Shown piece after piece: positions 30,629-37,578 of a stretch of DNA of 37,578 bases. The position numbers and the translations under genes were made by a program. The stretch is from a virus. Under the pieces are notes generated by a model. It made no database searches, had not been told where the DNA came from, and saw only the letters and a list, made by a program, of their open reading frames with translations. Location: the IMG/VR virus record IMGVR_UViG_3300009339_000004, positions 1 to 37,578 of that record; one strand, 5' to 3'. How positions within the stretch are numbered: position 1 is the stretch's first letter; the number at the start of each line of letters is the position of its first letter.

Positions 30629-33351
30629 TGAAACAAAACGTAGAGCTTTTTATAGAAAACGAACAGCTTGATGTTTTTACTGATGGTTCAATAACAATTC
30701 AATCATCAATAAAAAATGCTAAAGACCCATCAAAGATATTTACTGATTTTAGTAAAAACTTTAGCTTACCTGCATCAGATAGAAATAACAAGTTCTTTCA
30801 ACATTATTACAATTATGCTATAGATGGTTTTGATGCTAATATTGCAAAAGAAGCTAGAGTAGAAATAAACAGCAGGGTTTACAAAGAAGGATATATCACC
30901 CTTGAAGGAGTAAATCTTAAATATAATAAGCCTTATGCTTACAGGGTTACCTTTTATGGTAATCTAAGGTTCCTTATGGAAAAGCTAAACAAGACCAAAT
31001 TAAGTGATTTAGGGTTTTTGGGGGATTTTTATATGAACTATCAAGCAACAGGAACCGATAGTGTGTATGAATATCTTACTACATCAAAAAATATAACAGA
31101 TGAATATGGAACAGTTCACACGCAACCTTTAGTTGTTCCACTAATTACTCATACAGAAAGGTTATATATAGACAGCAGCACAGACTTTTATGGCGAATTT
31201 GCTGACGGTAATTTGTATAAGCCTGGTGGTTATCCTGCTGGGACACCTGCCGTAAGAAACGGAGTTAGCTGGGACCAATTAAAACCAGCCATTAGGGTTG
31301 ATGTTTTAATAAAAGCTATAGAAAAATTGTTGTCTGAAGAAGATTTAACTGTTAGCTTTTCTACTGATTTTTTTAACTCAACCAATTTAGATTATTATAA
31401 TCTTTATATGTGGCTTCATCAAAAAGAAGGTAAAATAGTAAGCAGAGAAGAGGAGGGAAAGGTAATAACGCAAATAAACAAGTTTGCCGTTGGTAGAGCA
31501 TTTAGCTACATTTCAGGGACCTCTGGTGTTGCGTTTGAAGCCAACTTTATAAATTCTTCAGGTGTTGGAACTGGCAGTGTAGCTGATAAGGTTAAAATAA
31601 CGCTTACAGATTCAAGAGTAGAAAGGATATTAGCAAGGTTAAAACTTGTTAGCTCTGATACAACAACTAAATTTGATGTAAGAATAAACTCAAACGGTGT
31701 TTTATATGAAAAACTTGAAGGTCGAACTCAAACAGGAACATCAGATTATTTTGAATTTCATTTAGACGAGGGAACATACACTTTTCTGATAATAACAGAT
31801 AGTGGTTCTCCCATTACCTTTGATTCTGGATTTGAGCTAAGGTTAATTGGTGTAATTGACAGGGAATTTAACATAAATGCTCCTGACATAGTTAGGACAG
31901 CAACCTCACTAACAACAAACAATACAGGTGTCTTTTATACATTAGATAATATGCCTGATATGACAGTTCTTGAGTTTCTATCAGGTATATTTAAAATGTT
32001 TAACCTTGTTGCAGAAGTAAGAAATGACTCTTCAACGCAAAAGACTATTATTGTTAAAACCCTTGATGATTTCTATACATCATCAACAGTAGAAACCGAT
32101 ATAACCAGCAAAATTGACATATCTTCTAGTTCAGTAGAATCATCGCTGCCTTACTCAAAATTAATGTTTGAATATGAAGACTTGGGAAGCCTACTTGCAA
32201 AACAACACCAAGAAGCCTTTGGTATTGCGTGGGGAGGAGAGGTTAATGGGTCAGGACTAACAGAGTATAAGGGAGATACTAGAAATAAAAAAGAATATAC
32301 AATAAAACCAGGTTTTGGTCATATGAAGTTTGAGAGATTATATGATAGTACAGGAGATGCTTGGTCAGATACTCAGGTTGGCTTTAGCGTAACCAAATCT
32401 AACACAGACAATACTGCTGGAACTGGTGAAAAATATAATCCATATATAGGAAAGCCAGTTTTGTTTTATCCAATACTGCTTACAGGAGCAACAGACATTC
32501 CTTATGTTTATAATGACAGGGGTGCTTTTGTAGCGTCAACAACATCTTATTTTATACCCAGCAATACAGTAAGTTTAGATATATCTAAAACAAACCATTT
32601 TGGAATAGAGAATAACGAATATGATGCTGGTAATACTGATGAAACACAAGGATATACACAAAACTTGTTTTCTGAGTATTATTATGACTATGTTTCTTCT
32701 TTATTTAATAAATATAACAGGATAACAAAATTAAAAGCAGTTCTTACTAATGCTTTTATAACAAGCTATTCTCTTGCAGACACTGTTGTTGTTTCAGGAG
32801 AAAAATACAATATAAACCAGATAAATTTAGATATAATTTCAGGTAAGGCTGATTTAGAACTTATTTCAACATATGCAGTGTTAAGCGAAAGGTGTTTAAG
32901 CATTTTGTTTGAAACAAGAGTAGAAGCAATAACAGGTGGGTATCTTTATATATTTGATAACAAGTATAGTGCTTATCAGGTTGCTTCTGGAGACTATACA
33001 TTTAGTAACGTTCCTTCAGCTCACCCAATAGCCTTTCTTAATAACGGAAAAGAAAGTTTAATTAGCTATACAGGGACTACATCAGGAGGAACTAAAGCAG
33101 GATTAGACGGAAACACATATACATATTATTATGGAGATATAACAGTAACAGTTAGTGGTGACTTTGGAACTATTAGCTATGAATGTTATAATCACGGATA
33201 TATGGGTGGTCAAGACAATTTCAGTTATAGTGCAGATTGTTCGGTTGCACCAACTCCACCTCCAGTAACAGGAAACCTAACGGTAGATACAACAAGTATA
33301 ACGGCAGACACTGCATTAGTAACAGCAGACCAAACAGACACAGACGAATAA
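30628..33351 (+). CDS. Tail-tip / baseplate protein with C-terminal cupredoxin-like domain
   Basis: 907 aa. The N-terminal part (MKQNVELFIENEQLDVFTDG, AKDPSKIFTDFSKNFSLPAS) is the typical start of large tail-tip proteins in Bacteroidota phages; a long beta-rich middle follows. Residues about 775-870 look separate: YSAYQVASGDYTFSNVPSAH with His799, then YYYGDITVTVSGDFG and YECYNHGYMGG with Cys853, His856 and Met859. His ... C-x2-H-x2-M is the ligand set of a type-1 copper (amicyanin-like) site. The last 40 residues are a Pro/Thr-rich tail. Stops overlap at both ends. Tail role by context; copper by motif only. Confidence 0.6.
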   Translation: MKQNVELFIENEQLDVFTDGSITIQSSIKNAKDPSKIFTDFSKNFSLPASDRNNKFFQHYYNYAIDGFDANIAKEARVEINSRVYKEGYITLEGVNLKYNKPYAYRVTFYGNLRFLMEKLNKTKLSDLGFLGDFYMNYQATGTDSVYEYLTTSKNITDEYGTVHTQPLVVPLITHTERLYIDSSTDFYGEFADGNLYKPGGYPAGTPAVRNGVSWDQLKPAIRVDVLIKAIEKLLSEEDLTVSFSTDFFNSTNLDYYNLYMWLHQKEGKIVSREEEGKVITQINKFAVGRAFSYISGTSGVAFEANFINSSGVGTGSVADKVKITLTDSRVERILARLKLVSSDTTTKFDVRINSNGVLYEKLEGRTQTGTSDYFEFHLDEGTYTFLIITDSGSPITFDSGFELRLIGVIDREFNINAPDIVRTATSLTTNNTGVFYTLDNMPDMTVLEFLSGIFKMFNLVAEVRNDSSTQKTIIVKTLDDFYTSSTVETDITSKIDISSSSVESSLPYSKLMFEYEDLGSLLAKQHQEAFGIAWGGEVNGSGLTEYKGDTRNKKEYTIKPGFGHMKFERLYDSTGDAWSDTQVGFSVTKSNTDNTAGTGEKYNPYIGKPVLFYPILLTGATDIPYVYNDRGAFVASTTSYFIPSNTVSLDISKTNHFGIENNEYDAGNTDETQGYTQNLFSEYYYDYVSSLFNKYNRITKLKAVLTNAFITSYSLADTVVVSGEKYNINQINLDIISGKADLELISTYAVLSERCLSILFETRVEAITGGYLYIFDNKYSAYQVASGDYTFSNVPSAHPIAFLNNGKESLISYTGTTSGGTKAGLDGNTYTYYYGDITVTVSGDFGTISYECYNHGYMGGQDNFSYSADCSVAPTPPPVTGNLTVDTTSITADTALVTADQTDTDE

Positions 33352-33497
33352 TGATAAAATTAATAATAGAACTATTAAAGACAGATAACTTTTACGGAGT
33401 TAGTTATAATATAGACGTAGCAAAGGGAAGATACAAATCTCCTACTACACTTAAAGAAATGAAAGAAACCATTAAACGCAATAGGTATGGCTACTGA
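33351..33497 (+). CDS. Small protein between tail-tip and tape measure
   Basis: 48 aa, basic (LLKTDNFYGVSYNIDVAKGR, MKETIKRNRYGY). I chose ATG 33351, sharing a base with the previous TAA; a longer frame upstream is only a shadow of the tail-tip gene. Its last codons contain a 17-bp repeat copy and it overlaps the tape-measure start by 11 nt. Confidence 0.5.
   Translation: MIKLIIELLKTDNFYGVSYNIDVAKGRYKSPTTLKEMKETIKRNRYGY
33469..33485 (+). repeat. 17-bp boundary repeat directly before the tape-measure ATG
   Basis: CCATTAAACGCAATAGG, one base before the ATG at 33487; encodes part of TIKRNR in the preceding small gene. Confidence 0.8.
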
Positions 33498-35574
33498 ACA
33501 ACAAAACATAGTATTTTCAATACAATTCACAGACAAGGGTGTTGTTCATAAGATAAACGGCATTAAAACATCTGTCCAAAAGTTTGAAAAACAACTTAAA
33601 AAAACTACTCTAGCAAACAAACAGTTTAATCAAACATTAAGTGGTAGAGAAAGTATGACTACTAATGCTGGTCTTGCTGGAGCTACTCTTACAGAACTTG
33701 GTCGTACTATTTCGGATATGCCTTATGGTATTCGTGGTGTAGCAAACAACCTGTCTCAATTATCTACTTTATTTGTTACAATGGTAGCAAAAGTAGATGA
33801 TAACGTAAAAGGATTTGCTAGGGTGGGTAGAGCAATGAAAATGCTTAGAGCACAATTAATGGGACCTTTAGGAATCGTTCTTGCTTTTCAAATGGCTTTA
33901 GCAGCGTTAGATTATTTTGCTGGTGGCACAAAAAAGGCAAAAGGTGCTGTAGATGACCTAACAAAAGCATTAAATAAGCAAGACGGCTTAAACTACGCTT
34001 TAGGTGTTTATATTGATGTTTTAAATGATGTTAATTCAACAGAAGAGCAAAGAATAATAGCACTTGCAAAATTACAAAAAGAAGGATATGACCCAGCGAT
34101 AGGAAGTCTAAAAGAATTTAGAGCAGCATTAGACCAAAAACAAAAAGCTGATATATTAGAACAACAATATTCTGGTGATATTGAAGAATCATTAAAAAAG
34201 AGAACTAAAGCAGAAGAAAAATTAATTGAAGCAAAGGAGAAATTAGCTGGAATTAGTGAAAGAGACAGAGAAAATATAATAAAAACTCAAGCAGTTATTA
34301 AAAAACAACAAACTATAATTGATGTAGAAACTGAAGCAATATCTTTATTAAAAACAAACTTAAAAGGATTTATAGATGATATAAGAAATGACCCTAGTGT
34401 TGTTGGCAATCCATTTTTGGCTACTTTATTTGGATTGAAGCCTGAGAAAGGTAAGGGTGATGAAGAAAGTGAAGTTGCTAAAATAGTAAAAAGACTAAAT
34501 GAGGAAGTGCAAAAAATGTCTGCTGAAAATGCAAGAGAATTATTAGATATAGAAAAACAGTTAGCTTTAGATGAAATAAATTTAGCAGAAGGTTCAAGAA
34601 AAGAAAAGAATGAAGCTATAAGATTAATTAATGAAAAATTTGCATTAGAGTTAAAAGAGTTTAGAGAAGAAGAATTAGATGAATTTAAAGATTTTGTTGA
34701 AAAAGCAGTACAAGACTCTATTAAACGTATTAATGACTTATATAAAGAATTTCAAAATAAAAATAAACAATTAGCAAAAGATACTGCTGAAGTAGAAAAA
34801 GCTGAACAAGACAAGATGAGGGAGCTATTAAGACAAACAAGAATAGATGCTCAATTAACAAATCAAGCCTTTACATCTACTTTAAACGTCTTGTCTTCTT
34901 TAAATGATATTAGACAAGAGTTTCATCAAGCTGAAATTGACAGGTTAAATAGAGAAAAAGAAGTTGTTCTTCATAATGATTCTTTAACACAAGCTGAAAA
35001 AGAAAAAAGATTAAAAGCTATTGAAGCTAAAGAAATGGCAGCTCAAAAAAGAAAAATAAAGTCAGAGAGAGATATGTTTACTTTAGAACAAACTTTAGCA
35101 ATAGCTCAAAATATAATGAAAGCAAAGTTTTTTGTAATGGAGCAGGTAAGAAATGCACAGCTTATAGCTATGCAGGGTAAACAAGCTATGTCTTCTATTA
35201 TGTTAACTGCAGCAGAAGAACTAAGTGAAGGCACAATGTCAATAGGTACTTTTATGAAAGTATTGGGTCCAGCTGGTATTATTGCTTATGGAGCTTCTCT
35301 TGGAGTTGCTATAGCTTCAATTATTAAAGCAAGAAAAGCAGCACAAAATCAAATAAGAAACATAGTCCCTGAAGCAGGGGGAGGTGGGGGAGGTTCTGCA
35401 CCAGCAGTACAAGCTCCTGCATTTAATGTAGTCGGTGCAACAGAGACAAGCCAATTAGCTCAGGCGATGGGTGGTCAAGAAGAGAAACCTATAAAAGCAT
35501 TTGTTGTAGCTTCTGATGTATCTACAGCACAAGAGCTTGAACGAAGTGCAATAGAGGGTTCTTCAATAGGATAA
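33487..35574 (+). CDS. Tape measure protein
   Basis: 695 aa. The N-terminal domain (FSIQFTDKGVVHKINGIKTS) is followed by an ATLTELGRTISDMPYGIRGV segment, a hydrophobic region near 122-145, a long coiled coil (about 230-520), a second hydrophobic segment near 592-615 (MKVLGPAGIIAYGASLGVAI) and a Gly/Pro/Ala-rich end with a GGGGGG run. This is the layout of siphovirus tape measures, which fix tail length and may enter the host membrane. By the usual 0.15 nm per residue the tail would be about 100 nm (estimate). Upstream chaperone and downstream position agree. Its stop is followed at once by two boundary repeats. Confidence 0.8.
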   Translation: MATEQQNIVFSIQFTDKGVVHKINGIKTSVQKFEKQLKKTTLANKQFNQTLSGRESMTTNAGLAGATLTELGRTISDMPYGIRGVANNLSQLSTLFVTMVAKVDDNVKGFARVGRAMKMLRAQLMGPLGIVLAFQMALAALDYFAGGTKKAKGAVDDLTKALNKQDGLNYALGVYIDVLNDVNSTEEQRIIALAKLQKEGYDPAIGSLKEFRAALDQKQKADILEQQYSGDIEESLKKRTKAEEKLIEAKEKLAGISERDRENIIKTQAVIKKQQTIIDVETEAISLLKTNLKGFIDDIRNDPSVVGNPFLATLFGLKPEKGKGDEESEVAKIVKRLNEEVQKMSAENARELLDIEKQLALDEINLAEGSRKEKNEAIRLINEKFALELKEFREEELDEFKDFVEKAVQDSIKRINDLYKEFQNKNKQLAKDTAEVEKAEQDKMRELLRQTRIDAQLTNQAFTSTLNVLSSLNDIRQEFHQAEIDRLNREKEVVLHNDSLTQAEKEKRLKAIEAKEMAAQKRKIKSERDMFTLEQTLAIAQNIMKAKFFVMEQVRNAQLIAMQGKQAMSSIMLTAAEELSEGTMSIGTFMKVLGPAGIIAYGASLGVAIASIIKARKAAQNQIRNIVPEAGGGGGGSAPAVQAPAFNVVGATETSQLAQAMGGQEEKPIKAFVVASDVSTAQELERSAIEGSSIG

Positions 35575-35612
35575 TCATTAAACATAGTATATCATTTATT
35601 AAACATAGTAGG
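35575..35612 (+). repeat. Two 17-bp boundary repeats after the tape measure
   Basis: TCATTAAACATAGTATA (35575, first base after the stop codon) and TTATTAAACATAGTAGG (35596), 21 bp apart. The rest of the gap to 35651 is A/T-rich with no promoter recognised. Confidence 0.85.
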
Positions 35613-35650
35613 ATAATAAAACAAAACAAAACAAACAAGGTTATTTAGAT

Positions 35651-36316
35651 ATGGAAAAAATTATAGAACTTATTATAGACGAAGAAAATGAGGTAAGTGG
35701 TATTGAAGCAATATCGCTTGTAGAAAATCCAGCAATAGAAGAAGAGTTTATAGCTCTTAAAGAACACAAGGAAGTTAAACTTGCTGAGGTTGATTCTGAA
35801 AAGAGAATATTAATGGGAGCTGCCCTTATCCCAAACAAAAAAATATATAGGGAGGGAGGAGAATCTGACGACTACTTTATTTACTTCTCTGAAGATACAG
35901 TAAGAAAAGCATCTGAACTATTTTTCATAAACGGTAATCAAAACAATTCTACATTTGAACATTCAGTTGTATTAGATGGAATGTCTGTAGTAGAATCTTG
36001 GCTTATAGAAAACCCTAAAAAAGATAAAGCTGCCAACTACGGCTTTGACCTTCCAAAAGGAACTTGGATGGTTTCTATGAAAGTCCTTAATGATGATGTT
36101 TGGAAATCTGTTAAGGCAGGAGAGGTAAAAGGATTTTCAATAGAGGGTTACTTTGCTGACAAAATGGAAAGACCAAAAGAAAGTATTAAAGAAGACGCAT
36201 CTCTTAGTTGGGATAAATGTGACAGTTGTGATAATGAAGACGGATGTGATAAGTGTAAAAAAGAACTTGCTGCACAAAAGAAACTAGAGGAGCTTATAGA
36301 AAAACTTGACAGCTAA
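35651..36316 (+). CDS. Prohead protease (XkdF-like S78_2) with Cys4 tail
   Basis: 221 aa. RILMGAALIPNKKIYREGGE, TFEHSVVLDGMSVVESW with catalytic His104, and GFSIEGYF with Ser163 match the XkdF-like serine protease domain (PF14550). It matures the capsid by cutting scaffold or capsid protein. Unusually, the C-terminus carries C190xxC193 and C199xxC202 in an acidic stretch, a possible zinc knuckle, before a Lys/Glu helix. Standard position ahead of scaffold and capsid genes. Activity likely; Cys4 function unknown. Confidence 0.8.
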   Translation: MEKIIELIIDEENEVSGIEAISLVENPAIEEEFIALKEHKEVKLAEVDSEKRILMGAALIPNKKIYREGGESDDYFIYFSEDTVRKASELFFINGNQNNSTFEHSVVLDGMSVVESWLIENPKKDKAANYGFDLPKGTWMVSMKVLNDDVWKSVKAGEVKGFSIEGYFADKMERPKESIKEDASLSWDKCDSCDNEDGCDKCKKELAAQKKLEELIEKLDS

Positions 36317-36317
36317 A

Positions 36318-36449
36318 ATGGGAAGTAGAAAAAATGCTACCGTAAGCAGAACAAGTCCTAAAAACGCAAGAAGAGCTTGTTTGTGTCCTGATGGAAGGAC
36401 CTATTCTCGCAAATGCTGTGACGGAACACTTCAGGCTCAGGGGTATTAG
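36318..36449 (+). CDS. Small Cys-rich conserved protein
   Basis: 43 aa, basic with ARRACLCPDGRTYSRKCCDG near the middle and an end TLQAQGY. Four Cys in a C.C...(11)CC pattern may form a small metal site. I remember similar CLC...CCDG...AQG peptides beside head genes in Bacteroidota phages. It begins 1 nt after the protease stop. Confidence 0.55.
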   Translation: MGSRKNATVSRTSPKNARRACLCPDGRTYSRKCCDGTLQAQGY

Positions 36450-36511
36450 CCATTTCAAAAATACAACAGAATAAATTTTATCGGTCATAAATAGAAAGTA
36501 ATTATAACGTT

Positions 36512-37030
36512 ATGAAAGCAAGTGAAATTGTAAACAAATTAAAAGACGTTCTTTTGTCTTCAACTGAAAAGGAAGAGGAAACTACTCCAGAGGTTGAATT
36601 AAAAGAAGAAGCTCCTAAAGCTAAAAAAGCTAACAAAGAGGAGGAAAAGACTGAAACTCCTGAAGCAGAAGTTAGGCAAATAAACTATTCTGCTGATGAA
36701 GAACCAACTGAAGAAAAGTTGGCAGAAGAAACTGACGAAGATGTTGACGTTGATGTTGATATTGACGAAAAGGAAAAAACTACTGAGTATGCAACCAAAG
36801 AAGAACTTTCTGAGGTTAGAGCTATGGTGGAAGCTATTATGGCTAAAATGGAATCTAAAGAGTACGCAAAAGCTGAAGTTCCACAAGAACTTTCTGCTGA
36901 AGAAGCTCCAACAGAGCCTTTAGCTCATTCACCAGAAAACGAGGTAAGTGAAAATTTAGGTGCGAGAATATCACCTAATCAAAGGGCAAACACGACTTAC
37001 AGCAGAGTGTTAAATGCAATAAGTAAATAA
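36512..37030 (+). CDS. Scaffolding protein
   Basis: 172 aa, extremely acidic and low-complexity (many Glu/Lys/Ala/Pro; DVDVDVDIDE run), with a coiled-coil centre (TKEELSEVRAMVEAIMAKME) and a conserved-looking C-terminus NTTYSRVLNAISK. It lies between the protease and the capsid gene, the place and composition of a scaffold that guides prohead assembly and is then degraded. No family recognised by sequence. Confidence 0.65.
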   Translation: MKASEIVNKLKDVLLSSTEKEEETTPEVELKEEAPKAKKANKEEEKTETPEAEVRQINYSADEEPTEEKLAEETDEDVDVDVDIDEKEKTTEYATKEELSEVRAMVEAIMAKMESKEYAKAEVPQELSAEEAPTEPLAHSPENEVSENLGARISPNQRANTTYSRVLNAISK

Positions 37031-37056
37031 TTAATTAATCAAATAAAAAAGAAGAA

Positions 37057-37578
37057 ATGGCAACAACAACTTCAATAACAACAACTTATGCTGGTGAGTT
37101 CGCTGGGAAATATATCTCGGCTGCACTTTTATCAGGTAAGACATTGGCTGATGGTAACATTACAATCAAGCCAAATATCAAATACAAAGAGGTAGTAAAA
37201 AAAGTAGCAACAGATGGTATCGTAAAAGATGCAACTTGTGATTTTGCAGACACCTCAACGATAACTTTAACTGAGAGAATCATACAACCAGAGGAATTTC
37301 AGGTAAACTTAGAGCTTTGTAAAAAAGACTTTATTTCTGATTGGGAAGCAGTATCAATGGGATATTCTGCTTATTCAAACTTACCTAAAAACTTCTCTGA
37401 CTTTTTAATTGCTCACGTAGCAGATAAAGTAGCACAAAAGATAGAGCAAAACATTTGGGATGGAACTAACGCAACAGCAGGAGAGTTTGATGGCTTTAAT
37501 GTTTTAGTAGCAGCAGATTCAGATGTAGTAGATGTTAGTGGAACTCCAATAACAGCAGCGAATGTAGTTACAGAGCTT
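37057..37578 (+). CDS. Major capsid protein, 5' part (continues at window start)
   Basis: The first 174 codons of the capsid gene. The start ATG 37057 has an A-rich leader (AAAAAAGAAGAA). It begins MATTTSITTTYAGEFAGKYI, followed by a region with Cys and IQPEEFQVNLELCKKDFISD that looks like the N-terminal arm and E-loop. The last 119 bases equal window bases 1-119; continued there, the gene ends at 527 (309 aa in all). It follows protease and scaffold genes. Confidence 0.85.
   Translation, partial: MATTTSITTTYAGEFAGKYISAALLSGKTLADGNITIKPNIKYKEVVKKVATDGIVKDATCDFADTSTITLTERIIQPEEFQVNLELCKKDFISDWEAVSMGYSAYSNLPKNFSDFLIAHVADKVAQKIEQNIWDGTNATAGEFDGFNVLVAADSDVVDVSGTPITAANVVTEL
37460..37578 (+). repeat. 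119-bp terminal repeat (identical to 1-119)
   Basis: Exact copy of window bases 1-119, inside the capsid gene. The contig is thus circular or circularly permuted. The length 119 equals an assembly k-mer size used by some assemblers, so it probably is an assembly overlap and not a biological terminal repeat. Confidence 0.9.

Noticed and set aside
33237-33350. Longer start for the 48-aa gene before the tape measure
   Set aside because: The added part overlaps the end of the tail-tip gene and is composition-shadow; ATG 33351 with one-base overlap fits the operon.
33441-33457. Inverted copy of the boundary repeat (CCTACTACACTTAAAGA)
   Set aside because: Several mismatches and an extra base, within coding sequence; likely chance, so all true copies keep one orientation.
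36599-36923. Frames opposite and beside the scaffold gene
   Set aside because: Phe/Ser- and Lys/Leu-rich artefacts of the Glu/Lys-rich scaffold code.
1-37578. Integrase, repressor or other lysogeny genes; tRNA genes
   Set aside because: I looked for tyrosine or serine recombinase motifs, CI-like HTH proteins and tRNA cloverleaves and found none that can be supported.

Overview
The window is the essentially complete genome of a tailed phage (siphovirus-like), assembled as a circle or circularly permuted molecule. The first 119 bases recur exactly as the last 119 (37460-37578), and the major capsid gene runs across that joint, so the unique unit is 37,459 bp. The DNA is AT-rich and almost all genes are on the + strand with start/stop overlaps. 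Bacteroidota promoters (TTG, about 20 nt, TAnnTTTG), A/T-rich leaders without Shine-Dalgarno sites and many Bacteroidota-phage protein families point to a flavobacterial host. The fibre modules are of a kind I associate with marine phages. No integrase, repressor, tRNA or CRISPR array was seen.

Layout, starting at the terminase: TerS-like and TerL genes (16.9-18.5 kb). A repeat cluster holding one possible minus-strand membrane microgene follows, then an accessory/early block of one 475-aa orphan and about 16 small genes (18.9-24.3 kb). Next comes the tail operon: assembly chaperone with a -1 frameshift, two neck/completion proteins, a 1049-aa Cys-rich fibre-like protein, two tail-tip proteins (one ending in a cupredoxin-like copper motif) and the tape measure (24.6-35.6 kb). 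Then prohead protease, small Cys protein, scaffold, major capsid and major tail protein (35.6 kb across the joint to 1.15 kb), portal, adaptor and fibre genes including a 1004-aa protein built of three A-B-C super-repeats (1.2-8.2 kb). The lysis region (8.2-10.7 kb) has small membrane proteins, a 3-TM holin and an M15 peptidase. The recombination/replication block (10.7-16.7 kb) has an ERF annealase, an SSB-tail protein, a RecA-like ATPase, a RusA resolvase, a sigma-like protein, PD-(D/E)XK nucleases, a dNTP-hydrolase-like domain and a stand-alone DnaA domain IV.

The most unusual signal is a 17-bp repeat (consensus YTCTTAAACGCAGTAGG, variants CATTAAAC and AACATAGTA). More than 20 copies, all in the same orientation, lie at nearly every module boundary, commonly directly after stop codons. 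They are spaced 17 or 21 bp apart in tandem groups and tightly bracket the tape-measure gene and the minus-strand microgene. The large gene-free region at 21.5-22.2 kb also carries four copies of TGTTAAAGTTTTGTTAA and one perfect chromosomal-type parS site (TGTTCCACGTGAAACA) although no parA or parB is present.

Functional names rest on motifs and remembered family patterns; no database search was run.
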